Shown here piece after piece: positions 36,071-46,427 of a DNA stretch of 64,000 bases. The notes beneath the pieces are model-generated. The model saw only the letters and a program-made list of their open reading frames with translations. It searched no databases and was not told the origin of the DNA. The number at the start of each line of letters is the position of its first letter. The first letter of the stretch is position 1. Source of the DNA: Neurospora tetraspora (Eukaryota > Ascomycota > Sordariomycetes > Sordariales > Sordariaceae); contig NW_026944389.1 in NCBI RefSeq assembly GCF_033439725.1, positions 2,108,001-2,172,000 of the forward strand, in the 5' to 3' direction. Made by a program: the position numbers and the translations under genes.

Positions 36071-37600
36071 ATGTCTGCTGTCGTGGAGAAAATCACTGAC
36101 GCTGCTGCCGCCGCCGTCAACGACGTTACCAATGCTCTGGCCAACACCTCTCTGACTGGCAACAAGTCCGCTGACGAGAAGCCCGCCGCCAACGATGCTG
36201 TTCTCGCCAGCGCCGCCGAGGGTCGCCGCCTCTACATCGGCAACCTTGCCTATGCGACAACGGAGGGGGAGTTGAAAGAATTCTTCAAGGGCTACCTTGT
36301 GTAAGTTTGGCTCGTCCCGCCTACCCTTTTCCCTTTGTCGCTGCCTGCCCTTGTTCTCTCACCGCCTTTGCATTGTTTCCCTGCATCCCGCTTCCCCGCC
36401 TTGTTCGGATTGTATTTGCGCGGCTGGAAGCAGTTGCACGCCACAAGCTTCATTCCTCTTCCCGTTTCCATCGTGTTATCCTGGTTTAGCCCCCTTTGGT
36501 CCTTTGACGTCACGTCATCCACCTCGCTCCTCTGGCTGTGAGAGTGGGCCGCTGGCATGGCCGTAGGGTGGGGTTGACATTCGGTTTTCTTGGTCTCGTG
36601 TTACGTGTGCTCGTCCGTTACTAACCAGCTTCGTTGCGTGTAGTGAGTCTGTTTCCATTCCCAAGAACCCTCGCACCGACCGCCCTGTCGGCTATGCCTT
36701 CGTCGACCTCTCTACCCCCAGCGAGGCTGAGCGTGCCATCGCTGAGCTTTCCGGCAAGGAGATCCTCGAGCGCAAGGTCTCCGTCCAGCTCGCTCGCAAG
36801 CCCGAGTCGAACGAGAAGGCCGAGGGTGCCAACGGTGAGGGCCATGAGGGCACTCGCCGCCGCCAGTCCACCCGCGGTCGCGGTCGCGCCGGTCGTGGCC
36901 GTGGCGGCCGTGCTCGTGGCGATCGTGTAAGTCTCACTCGCATGTCTAACGGTGAAATGCACACAGAAACTGACATTCCTGCCCAGGGCGAGAAGAAGGA
37001 GGAGGGTGCCGAGGGCTCCACTTCCCCTGCTACCGAGGCTCTGAAGGACATCACCAACGAGACTCACAACAGCGACAACAAGTCCGGCAAGCCCCACAAC
37101 CGCTCTCCCCGTGAGCGCCGCGAGCGCGGCCCTCCGGCTGACGGCATTCCTTCCAAGACCAAGGTCATGGTCGCCAACCTCCCCTACGACTTGACCGAGG
37201 AGAAGGTGAGTTTTCCTGCCCACCCGTACCATACCTGGAGACACGCTAACCCTTTCCACAGCTCAAGGAACTTTTCGCTGCTTACCAGCCTTCCTCCGCG
37301 AAGATTGCTCTTCGCCCCATCCCTCGCTTCATGATTAAGAAGCTTCAGGCCCGGGGTGAGCCCCGCAAGGGCCGTGGCTTCGGCTTCGTTACCCTTGCCT
37401 CCGAGGAGCTCCAGCAGAAGGCTGTTGCTGAGATGAACGGCAAGGAGATCGAGGGCCGCGAGATCGCTGTCAAGGTCGCCATCGACAGCCCCGACAAGAC
37501 CGACGAGGAGGCCAACGAGCCCGAGGGCGAGGCTCAGGCCCAGGCCCCCACCAACGGCACTACCGAGCAGGCTGGCGCTGCTGTTACCGCCTCTGCTTAA
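36071..37600 (+). CDS. two-RRM RNA-binding protein with RGG linker
   Basis: Four exons, 36071-36300, 36644-36926, 36987-37205 and 37262-37600, give 356 aa. RRM1 starts at about residue 52 with RNP2 RLYIGNLAY and has RNP1 as VGYAFVDLS. An RG-rich linker follows (RGRGRAGRGRGGRARG), then an acidic stretch, then RRM2 with RNP2 KVMVANLPYDL and RNP1 RGFGFVTLA; RRM2 has an extended loop between them. The tail is acidic and Ala/Glu-rich. Similar fungal proteins bind mRNA or pre-rRNA; the exact role is unknown. Strong C-ending codon preference suggests high expression. Intron 1 is long for this genome (343 bp), splits RRM1 and contains a CRE palindrome. AATAAA lies 40 bp after the stop. Confidence 0.9.
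36505..36512. promoter_or_regulatory. CRE palindrome TGACGTCA in intron 1 of the RRM gene
   Basis: A perfect CREB/ATF1-type octamer, followed directly by a further CGTCA half-site, lies in the first intron about 430 bp after the start codon. The motif is seen directly; regulatory use is inference. Confidence 0.45.
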
Positions 37601-38935
37601 ACACTCCATTTGATGACGAGATGAGCGTGCGCACGAGTTAATAAAGATTTCGGTCACAGACACTACTTTAATCTCGACCGACACACGTCTTATGTTTTAC
37701 TGGGCGCATGCATTTTTACCCTCACGATTTTGGCACGGAATGAATGATTTTCTTTTTATGGCGGGATCTGCAAGTGGGTATGAAAGCGGGAAGATTGGGC
37801 GGTGGGATAATGTGATCATGTCTGGCGTCACGGGTTATGGGGGGTTGCAAAGGCCTCAAATCGCTGGTAGACTTCAGGCATCATTATCTTGCGGCTCTTT
37901 GCAGGCAACAAAAATCTAATATTTTTATGACTTCTCTTCTTCATCTGTGTGTTATGGACCATCTTTACTCATGGTCGCTTACATTCATCTGGTGTTTTAG
38001 CATATTCAGACTTGTAGGAGATGGTCGGTCAAATCGGTCTAGGAATAGGAAAATAGACATGATTGGGACAAGGACTTATTGACTATGCTCAACACGTCAA
38101 CGGGTGAAGTCGTTTTGTAACGATCAGGCAACCTCTCACCCTCAGTATGGGAATCGGTCGTGAGGCATTGTCTTGGATAAGTGAATGGATCCACTGCCCG
38201 TGCCTTGCGTGCCTTGTTGGGGACAGTTGCAGATGTTCCTGCAGGGCAGAGAGGGGCAGCTCCCCGTTTAACAAGCCGTCCCCTGAAACGCCCCTGATCT
38301 TTATTCGCAGTGACGAATGATGAGGGAAGACCAGGTCTGGACCTTCGCACAAAACATATGAATGGTCGATGTGATGGGAAGGTAGGATCCTAAAGGATGG
38401 ACGGACGAGCTGGCTTGTAAATACGCACCATCAATGTGGCTTCCATCAGATACAGATCTTTACCTACAGACATACGTTTTGCTGGATTTGATCTCACGTA
38501 CCTAAAATATTAGCAAAGCCAGAATGAAATATCAAAGTTTAATTGTAGTACTTTATGACATCGTAAACATGGCCGGTTGAGAAACGTGAATGAACAACAT
38601 GCCTCGACTTTCAGCACTTCGGGTCGGGTTTCCGTCCCTGGCTGGCCGCTCCTCCGGTGCCACTAAAACGAAGGTGGCCGTAGGGCAGGGGGTGCCTGCA
38701 ATAGCGTGGGCGGCTTCATCATTCAAGCCGCCAATTGTCTGTCCGACTGATTGTCCACCAGACAACCCCTACTGTAATCCGAAACACCACGCGACGCAAC
38801 ACAGCGCAATTCAAAGACGACTGCGAACTTCTTATTTCAATTCCCTTCGACGAGACTCTGTTCTCAATCCGGTCGTCCCAGCGAGAAACTACGATACCAG
38901 GCACCGCGCACAATTACACGTACAAGCTGCCCACC
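37601..38935. other. intergenic, RRM gene 3' region and ArfGAP promoter
   Basis: This 1.3-kb region contains AATAAA at 37640-37645 and otherwise no recognised element. A long open frame starting at 38590 runs over the ArfGAP exons in the wrong frame and is a shadow. Confidence 0.6.
37640..37645 (+). terminator. AATAAA polyadenylation-type signal, RRM gene
   Basis: A canonical hexamer 40 bp downstream of the RRM gene stop codon. Confidence 0.5.
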
Positions 38936-40346
38936 ATGGCTACCAAAGGGATGTGGGAGATAGACCCGGAGACGAAGTCCAAGGTACGTTTACCACCAGC
39001 CCGCCCAAGGCTGTCCTTCCAATATTGGCTGCACGATCCAAGGGAAAAAAGCGACATGTTGACGCAAGGCATACTGGAATCTCCTGGCTAACTTTGGACC
39101 CTTGTAGCTCGCTGCGATGCAGAAGGAGAACAACAACAACATCTGCATCGATTGTGGCGCCCCAAGCCCGCAATGGTGTTCGCCCAAGTTCGGCATCTTC
39201 ATCTGCCTCTCGTGCGCGGGCGTCCATCGCGGTCTGGGTGTGCACATTTCCTTTGTGCGCTCGGTTTCCATGGACGCCTTCAAGCAGGCCGAGATCGAGC
39301 GCATGCGGCTCGGCGGCAACGACAACTGGCGCACGTTCTTCGAGAACCACTCCGACACCAAGATGCGCGGAATCACCTGGGACGATGCGACGATCGCGGA
39401 GCGATACAGCGGAGAGGTTGGTGAAGAATACAAGGAGAGGCTGAGCGCCAAGGTCGAGGGAAGGGAGTACGTGCCTGGGGAGAAGAAGCCACAACTCCAG
39501 CAGCAGCAGGAGACAAGTCAGAGTTCGAGCAGCGGCGCGGCTGGGGTGCCGTTGAGCGGCACGAGCAGCAGGACGGCAAGCCCCAAGCCGGGAACGACGA
39601 TCAAGGTGGACGACAAGTACTTTGCTAAGCTGGGGGCTGCCAACGCCAGCAGACCGGACAACTTGCCGCCTAGCCAGGGAGGAAAGTATCAGGGCTTCGG
39701 AAACACGGTGTCGTCGCCGAAGAACGATGGCGGCGCGAGCTTGCCGGGACTCGATGAGTTGCAGAAGGACCCCGTGGCGGCGCTAAGTAAAGGGTTCGGA
39801 TGGTTCACCAAGACGGTGACCCAGACGGCGAAGACGGTTAACGAGGGTTATATCCAGCCTACGGCTAAGCAGGTGTGTATCCTTGGTCCTTCAACCCCTC
39901 CCTCTGTCAGGCATTGGCCCAGGACCAACTTGCTTGAATCACTTTCGAGATACATGTTTGCTAATTTGGACATCTTCCGCCCACTGTAGATAGCCGAATC
40001 CGAGCTCGCTGCAAAAGCCCGTGTTGCGGCAGCGCAAGCCGCCATTTCAGCACAGACTGTAGCACAGGCTGGCGCCAAAACCGCGTCAGAGAGCTTCAAC
40101 CGGTTTGTCGAGGGAGGACCTTCCAACTCCCCTGGCGGCTATAGGTCAGTTCCCTCTGGCGGTGGTGGCAGCAACTTTGACGAGAGCAAGAGGTCGTTCT
40201 GGGATGATTTCTCTAGCGTGGCGGACCAGAGAAAGGCAGCCGGTGGTAGCTCGATCGGGACAGCAGTTATGGGCAAGGGCGGAAGCGGTAGCTCCACTGC
40301 TCCTGCCCCAGCAGCTTCTAAGAAGGACGAGTGGGATGATTGGTAG
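38936..40346 (+). CDS. ArfGAP, Gcs1/ArfGAP1 type
   Basis: Three exons, 38936-38983, 39108-39872 and 39990-40346, give 389 aa. The N-terminal ArfGAP zinc finger is complete (Cys29, Cys32, Cys49, Cys52) with the arginine finger Arg57 in GVHRGLG. It stimulates GTP hydrolysis by Arf1 on Golgi and COPI membranes. The middle region has Ser/Gln-rich linkers and an amphipathic, lipid-packing-sensor-like segment ([21 protein letters not shown]), followed by an Ala-rich helix. The tail has Trp-acidic motifs (RSFWDDFSS and the terminal DEWDDW) like those through which ArfGAP1 binds the delta-COP mu-homology domain. Intron phases are all 0. Confidence 0.93.
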
Positions 40347-41022
40347 ATGGTTTGTTGGTCTGTGGCGTTGTTGGATGAATAGCGAGGTGGAAGAGCGTGA
40401 ATGGATCATTTACAACGTATAATTGAATGTCTATTTCTTGTCATTTGGGCTGATACGGGTCAACTGCGCTGTGTCCAAGGTGAGGCCACCTTGTAGAGTT
40501 AAAATGGTGTGTTTAGACTGATGGATAACTACCCCGAACCTACTCCGGCGTCGGAGGATTCACAGCTAGGTTATGAAGATCGGAGAGGTGCTTAGAGAGG
40601 CAGGCGAGTGTCAGCTGGTGGTCCATCTCTGTAAGCCGTAACAGGCTCTACAACGACGTTTTATTTCAACAGGGTTATTGAAGGATAACACCGAGTGGCA
40701 TCGTCGTAGTAGTATTGTCGAGGACTCGAGGTTATCATCACATGTTGACATCGTCCTCCACAAGGATCTCAGGGGTCAGAGTCGCTGTCGGGGTTAGGGT
40801 TAGGGTGTCATACTGTGCACGCCGTGCCACCGTAGGCACCGTGCGCTTGACCGAGGTTGGCATCGGTTCTGGCCGGCGGGACCCGCTGCATGGACGGACG
40901 GCGGTTCGTCATCGTCCCCCCGTCCTGTCATTGAAACTGAGTCTGATGTGATTGCGACCAGAGCTTAAGCCATCGAGTCCACCCACCCTCATCCCACCCT
41001 TTTCCCCAGATATCACAAAACA
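40347..41022. other. intergenic, ETF-beta promoter
   Basis: This 0.68-kb region between two co-oriented genes contains the telomere-like box at 40791-40806. No gene is seen. Confidence 0.65.
40791..40806 (+). promoter_or_regulatory. telomere-like box, 217 bp upstream of ETF-beta
   Basis: GGGTTAGGGTTAGGGT contains two full TTAGGG units plus a partial one, the same unit as the Neurospora telomere repeat. It is too short and too internal to be a telomere and sits at a promoter distance. Confidence 0.45.
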
Positions 41023-42025
41023 ATGTCAGCCCTACGGATATTGGTGCCCGTCAAGCGGGTTATTGACTATGCGGTATGTCTTCAATTCTTATACTACCTA
41101 CCCAGTCAATGGCAACAAGAACACAGCGCGCGTACACGCATGATACAACAATCCCGATATGGAGTCCCTGCTACGCATTTACATGGTATGCTGTTGTACC
41201 TACCTGAGTACAGATGACTGATGTGGATACCCTTCAATCAATTACAGGTCAAGCCGAGAGTCAACAAGGCCCAGACGGGCGTCGAGACGGCCGGTGTCAA
41301 GCACAGCATGAACCCCTTCGACGAGCTCTCGGTCGAAGAGAGCGTGCGCATCCGTGAGGGCAAGAAGACCCCCGTCGAGGACATCTGCGTCATCAGCGCC
41401 GGCCCGACCAAGGCCCAGGACATTCTGCGCACCGCCATGGCCATGGGCGCCGACCGGGCCATCCACGTCGAGACCAAGGAGGGCGAGGACCTCGAGCCCC
41501 TGGGCGTCGCCAAGCTGCTCAAGGCCGCCGCCGAGCAGAACAAGAGCAACCTGGTGATCCTGGGCAAGCAGAGCATCGACGACGACGCCGGCCAGACGGG
41601 CCAGATGCTGGCCGGCCTGCTGGGCTGGGCGCAGGCTACCCAGGCGAGCAAGGTCGAGTTCACCGGCGGCGATTCCGTGCAGGTGACGAGGGAGGTGGAC
41701 GGTGGTGTCGAGACGCTCAAGGCCAAGCTGCCCATGGTCATCACGACCGACTTGCGCCTCAACGAGCCCAGGTACGCGAGCTTGCCCAACATCATGAAGG
41801 CCAAGAAGAAGCCGCTCGAGAAGAAGACGCTGGCGGATTACGGTATCACGGCGGAGAAGAGGCTCAAGACTATCAAGGTCACCGGTAAGGACTACGATTC
41901 GTATATGGCTGGTGGAAGCTTGACGCTAACTCTGTCGTGCAGAGCCTCCCCCAAGACAGGGTGGTGGCAAGGTCGAGGATGTGGATGGCTTGGTCTCGAA
42001 GCTCAAGGAGCTTGGTGCTCTTTAA
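41023..42025 (+). CDS. etfb: electron transfer flavoprotein, beta subunit
   Basis: Three exons, 41023-41073, 41248-41884 and 41943-42025, give 256 aa, the normal ETF-beta size. It passes electrons from mitochondrial acyl-CoA and other dehydrogenases to ETF-QO, together with ETF-alpha. Landmarks are the start ILVPVKRVIDY, the NPFDELSVEESVRI segment, DDDAGQTGQ in the nucleotide-binding region, and the beta-subunit signature TTDLRLNEPRYASLPNIMKA followed by KKKPLEKK. The C-terminus is PPRQGGGKVEDVDGLVSKL. No N-terminal presequence is visible, as in other ETF-beta proteins. Exon 2 is strongly GC-rich with C-ending codons. AATAAA lies at 42096-42101. Confidence 0.96.
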
Positions 42026-42095
42026 ACTGGTTATACATCAACCAGTTGCTGACTCCCAGGATCTTGTCTCGAACACATTGTTTTGGAATAGAAAG

Positions 42096-42101
42096 AATAA
42101 A
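42096..42101 (+). terminator. AATAAA polyadenylation-type signal, ETF-beta
   Basis: A canonical hexamer 71 bp after the ETF-beta stop codon. Confidence 0.5.
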
Positions 42102-43106
42102 GTTCACATCCCTAAAGCTATGTTGTAAATACGCACTTGGATACAATGCGTTTCTAAAAACCCGTAGGGACGTCACGCCGTCTTATGGGGACCTTGACGG
42201 CTGGGGGCCTGGAGCTTCTTCATGCATGCTTACAAGCTGGCCAGTTGAGATGAAAGAAGCTTTAGCCGGCCACATTGGCGCCAACTTCGTCGCACGACGT
42301 GTCGCGTCAAGTGCAACAGTAGGAGGAGGCTATGTATTGTGTCGTGTCGTGTCTTGCGGTTTTCAAGTGATGCAAACCTCGCCAGGTGTTCTGGTCCCTG
42401 CTTTTATCTTGTGTGCTCGGCCGAGGAAGCTGATTTCGTCCAAAGCGGTAATGCCCAACATCCAGATGCTACGCGATGTATCAAATGCAATGTGACGTGT
42501 GGCAGCTTGTCATCCCCCACGTATGTATTGGTGCTCGGCTGCTGTAAGGTACCACCACCGCAAGGATGCTACTTACGTGGTTTGACAAGGTGGTGACGAT
42601 GCCTTTTTTGAATTGGTGTGTTGTCGCCGGGATTATATGCTGGAACCAGATGCCAGATTTGATTGTTCCTTCCTCTGTCTGCGTGCAACCTCCGTTGTTC
42701 GTGCAGCCGACCACGACGGCGGCTCTGGCGCAACCTGGGTTTGGAGCTTCAGAAGCTTGAAAGCGAAGCGAATTGCGATCCTACAAGTCCCCGCAACTTG
42801 AGTCACCGAAAGGGCGGGGGATCCACCTTTATCTCTCCGACTCCGAGATTTGGGGCGCCCCCGGGCAGAAGATGCCGAGCTGGAGTCGATTCTCTGTGAA
42901 TGCTGTGGCTGGGGTTGTGGGCGGAGGTTGCGATATTGAACACCGGATGGCGGATGGAGGATTCCAGTTGTGAGGCTCCGGGACTAGTAGGGATGGTCAA
43001 AGTGGCATGTGGAACTTGCAGCGTAACGAAATCCCAGTCATCCCAACACCGCGATCAATTACCCCTCGGTCCCCGTAAATCGGCCTTTGGGACTCGCTAG
43101 CAGCGG

Positions 43107-43120
43107 GAGTCACCGAGTCA
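43107..43120 (-). promoter_or_regulatory. paired CPC1/GCN4-type sites upstream of arg-2
   Basis: Two GAGTCA copies (43107-43112 and 43115-43120), TGACTC on the other strand, lie 8 bp apart and about 300 bp upstream of the uORF. The second reads ATGACTC on the minus strand, close to the bZIP consensus. Arg-2 is under cross-pathway control in Neurospora (established), so these are likely CPC1 sites. Confidence 0.65.
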
Positions 43121-43124
43121 TGGG

Positions 43125-43129
43125 CCAAT
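43125..43129 (+). promoter_or_regulatory. CCAAT box upstream of arg-2
   Basis: A GGCCAATCAG element lies directly next to the paired GAGTCA sites, a usual position for a HAP/CBF-binding CCAAT box. Confidence 0.5.
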
Positions 43130-43416
43130 CAGGTCGGCGCCGACCCTGCCACTTCGGCTGAAAAAGACAAAAAGCTCAAAAAATTGTGCCCGATCCAATG
43201 AAATGCCGCCCTTTTTCTATTTGCCTCTCCCACTTTCGCACCCTCTTTTATCTCGCGCGCATCCAAGTTTCCCTCCTCTACAACTCTAAATCTCCGTCAT
43301 CAACCTTTGCCCATCTGCAAAACACTCAAAAACCCCAATCGGTTCCCCCGACTTTCGGACTCTTTCGTCCAAACCTTTTCCCCTCAGCTGAACTTGTCTT
43401 GTCACAATCTGCCCTT

Positions 43417-43935
43417 ATGAACGGGCGCCCGTCAGTCTTCACCTCTCAGGTACGATAACGCGATAACCCCTCCATTGTCATGATATCCAGCCACCATCTA
43501 CCCAGTCCATCAAGAAGTCCCCCGGATGAGCAACGAAACCCCCATACCAGCCTGACTCGCGATGCTGTATCGGAGAAGTTGGGATGACCCGCCATGAACC
43601 CAACGACCTGGATGCTTGGCGCCATTCCGCTTCAAGTTGGTTTTATAGATGTGGGCATCTGCGATCCTCAAGGCTTAGCTCGACGGATCCCGACTGCATA
43701 TTTCTCTTAAGATATCGCAGCAGCCATCCTGGGGGAACTTCTCTTTCTCAATTCTGCCGCTTGCCGTTTGTTTGTTGTGTTTGACCAAAACTAATCTTAT
43801 TGCGTTTATAGGATTATCTCTCAGGTCCGCATCTCCTCCGACCCCCGAGTCCGGGTTGACTCACCGCTTTCGGGTAGGAATACTGACGATAAATCATGTG
43901 TTGCAGACCATCTGTGGAGGGCCCTTAGCGCATAA
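43417..43935 (+). CDS. arg-2 uORF: arginine attenuator peptide (AAP) uORF in arg-2 leader, three exons
   Basis: Exons 43417-43449, 43812-43824 and 43907-43935 encode a 24-residue peptide. Exon 1 gives MNGRPSVFTSQ, exon 2 (13 nt) DYLS plus one base, exon 3 completes DHLWRALSA and the stop. This is the attenuator peptide, which stalls the ribosome at its stop codon when arginine is high and so blocks scanning to the ARG-2 start (established for Neurospora). Asp12, essential for stalling, is the first codon after intron 1. The start context is poor (C at -3), allowing leaky scanning. The stop lies 63 nt before the ARG-2 ATG. Introns are 362 bp and 82 bp, with ACTAAT- and CTGAC-type branch sites. 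Residue 23 is Ser, whereas I remember Asn in N. crassa. Confidence 0.93.
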
Positions 43936-43998
43936 GAGCCTCTCGTTACCCAGCAGCCTTACCAATCACCACCACACCCCATCACCCCTGAAGTCAAG

Positions 43999-45434
43999 AT
44001 GTTCTCTCGCTTGGCCGCTCGTCTCCCCAAGGCGTCTGCCCTCAATGGCGTTGCCGCCCGTCAGGTTCGCAACCTGAGCCAGCCCGCCGTTACCGGCAGC
44101 AAGGGCAGGAACATGCCCGCCCGTGAGCCGCGCACTACTGCCGCTGCCACCGGCGCCGAGGCCACCTTCACCATCAGGGTGCGTACCTATAACTAGCCCC
44201 CTTGAGCATGCTCTTTGCCTCTACTTCTCGAAACTAACATATTGTCGTACAGGATGGCCCCGTTTTCCAGGGTACCGCCTTCGGTGCCAACTCCAACATC
44301 TCTGGTGAAGCCGTCTTCACCACCTCCCTTGTTGGTTACCCCGAGTCGATGACCGATCCCTCGTACCGCGGTCAGATTATCGTCTTCACCCAGCCCCTGA
44401 TTGGCAACTACGGTGTCCCTTCGAACGAGCGTGACGAGTTCAACCTCCTCAAGTACTTCGAGTCCCCCCACATCCAGTGCGCCGGTATCGTCGTCTCCGA
44501 TGTCGCTACCCAGTACAGCCACTGGACCGCTGTTCAGAGCTTGGGCGAGTGGTGCGCCAGCGAGGGTATTCCCGCCATCTCCGGTGTTGACACTCGTGCG
44601 ATTGTCACCTACCTCCGTGAGCAGGGTTCCTCCCTCGCCAGGATCTCCATTGGTGACGAGTACGACGCCGATGAGGATGAGGGTTTCGTCGACCCCGGCC
44701 AGATCAACCTGGTCAAGCGCGTGTCTACCAAGGCTCCCTTCGTGGTCACCAACCCCAACGGCAAGTTCCACGTCGCTCTTATCGACTGCGGTGTCAAGGA
44801 GAACATCCTTCGCAGCTTGGTTAGCCGTGGCGCTTCCGTTACCGTCTTCCCCTACGACTACCCCATCCAAAAGGTTGCCGACAACTTCGATGGTGTCTTC
44901 ATCTCCAACGGCCCCGGTGACCCCACTCACTGCCAGGAGACTGTCTACAACCTCGCCAAGCTTATGGAGACTTCCTCTGTTCCCATCATGGGTATCTGCC
45001 TCGGCCACCAGCTTCTTGCTCTCGCTGTTGGTGCCAAGACCATCAAGCTCAAGTATGGTAACCGTGCCCACAACATCCCGGCTCTTGACTTGACCACCGG
45101 TCAGTGCCACATCACCTCGCAGAACCACGGTTATGCCGTTGATATCAGCACTCTCCCCAGCGACTTCAAGGAGTACTTCGTCAACCTTAACGACGGCTCC
45201 AATGAGGGTATGATGCACAAGACCCGCCCTATCTTCTCTACCCAGTTCCACCCCGAGGCCAAGGGTGGTCCCATGGACAGCTCCTACCTCTTCGACAAGT
45301 ATATGGAGAACGTCGAGCTCTTCAAGAGCAACTCCCAGGTCTACCGTGACAACAGGCCTTCTCAGTTAATGATTGACATTCTCGGCAAGGAGCGTGTTGG
45401 CGTTGAGCCCACTCCTCTTGCTAACGCTGCTTAA
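43999..45434 (+). CDS. arg-2: carbamoyl-phosphate synthase, arginine-specific small subunit
   Basis: Two exons, 43999-44178 and 44253-45434, give 453 aa. This is the glutaminase subunit that supplies ammonia to the large subunit (ARG-3) in the mitochondrion, the first committed arginine step. Residues 1-45 form a mitochondrial presequence ([23 protein letters not shown]). The CPSase small-chain domain follows ([28 protein letters not shown]), then the class I amidotransferase domain, with nucleophile Cys309 in [10 protein letters not shown] and partners His393 and Glu395 in FHPEAKGG. The start has a good context (A at -3), unlike the uORF. The single intron is phase 0, with a CTAAC branch. 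Codon use is strongly C-biased. Regulation is by CPC1 and the upstream attenuator peptide. Confidence 0.98.
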
Positions 45435-46427
45435 GCGGCGAGAACGTCTTTTCATTTTCTGATGAATGGTTTTTGTTGTTTGTTTTGGGTTTCTGGGTTT
45501 TAACACAACGAATATGGGTTTTGTAAAATGGGACTTTTTGAGCGACGTCCTCTCGTTAATAATGGTTTGGGGACCATGATATCTTTTTTACTACTTCAAG
45601 GGTGAATGAAATCAGCAAGATTCAATCGGGATTAGGCTGTTATGGCGCAGAGAGGATCATATGTAGTAAATACATACCAATGTGCTATTATATTCAAACG
45701 TCTTCTAGTCGTTGCATTCTATCCGTTCCTGGTAATTGTCCCATGTATTCCAGTCATATACTTCCCGTCTTCAACATTCAGGGGTCATGTTGACAGCGTA
45801 AGCACTGGTTGCTGGGGAGCATGGTTTCATTGAAGGGTAAACCAGCCCCTGTGCCCTGGCCAGGCTTGTGAAACCCAATGTCAACATTATCAAGCATGTC
45901 ATTCTGGTTGATATGGACTGTCTCAAGTTGGAAAAAAAAACGCCCATCTTGTAGTTACCTTGGGGCATCAGCCATTCTTCTTCGTCATGAACAATAATGC
46001 GTTGGATATTCTTTGTACTGTGTTCTTTATTTCTGGTCTTCTTCGCTTGGTGTAGGTACATTCGCACCCTCGACTGGAAGGATGCGTCAACCCCTCCCTG
46101 CGCTGCTTATCCTGCTGTCTACCCTTACAGTTCTATGTTTTTTACAATGTACAAAATTTCTTTTGTGTTGGGGTCCGTCCCGCGATGCTGACCCCATGCC
46201 GTGCCGTCCATGCAGTAAGTACTTTTTGCTATATGTACATGCCGGAAAGACTATCAGAAAGACAACTTCTGTGAACCACAATACTGTCTTCTGTACTGGA
46301 ACTTATTAACTGCCGAGCGTCGTCCCAGACGCCGCTCCTTTTTTCTTCTTCTTCTTCCTTAAAGACAGGGCGAAAGACAGGGGACTGGATAGCAGGTAGG
46401 TAGGGAGGCCCTCTAGTATCGATCCCT
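45435..46427. other. intergenic, convergent 3' regions
   Basis: About 1 kb of T-rich sequence lies between the convergent arg-2 and Acinus-like genes. No gene is seen. The small frames on both strands have no splice context or similarity. Confidence 0.6.

Larger units (their letters stand above)
42026..43416. other. intergenic, arg-2 promoter
   Basis: This 1.4-kb region upstream of the attenuator uORF has no gene. The 330 bp before the uORF contain two GAGTCA elements, a CCAAT box and then pyrimidine-rich sequence with TTTTATCTCGCG (about 43245). Confidence 0.65.

Noticed and set aside
38590-39444. 284-codon frame overlapping the ArfGAP start
   Set aside because: It reads the ArfGAP zinc-finger exon in the wrong frame; the translation is Arg/Ser/Thr-rich without similarity.
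40791-40806. Telomere or subtelomere remnant
   Set aside because: Only about two and a half TTAGGG units in a gene-dense housekeeping region; a promoter box is the better reading.
44193-45251. 352-codon open frame antisense to arg-2
   Set aside because: It results from the strong C-ending codon bias of arg-2. There is no start context, splice signal or similarity.
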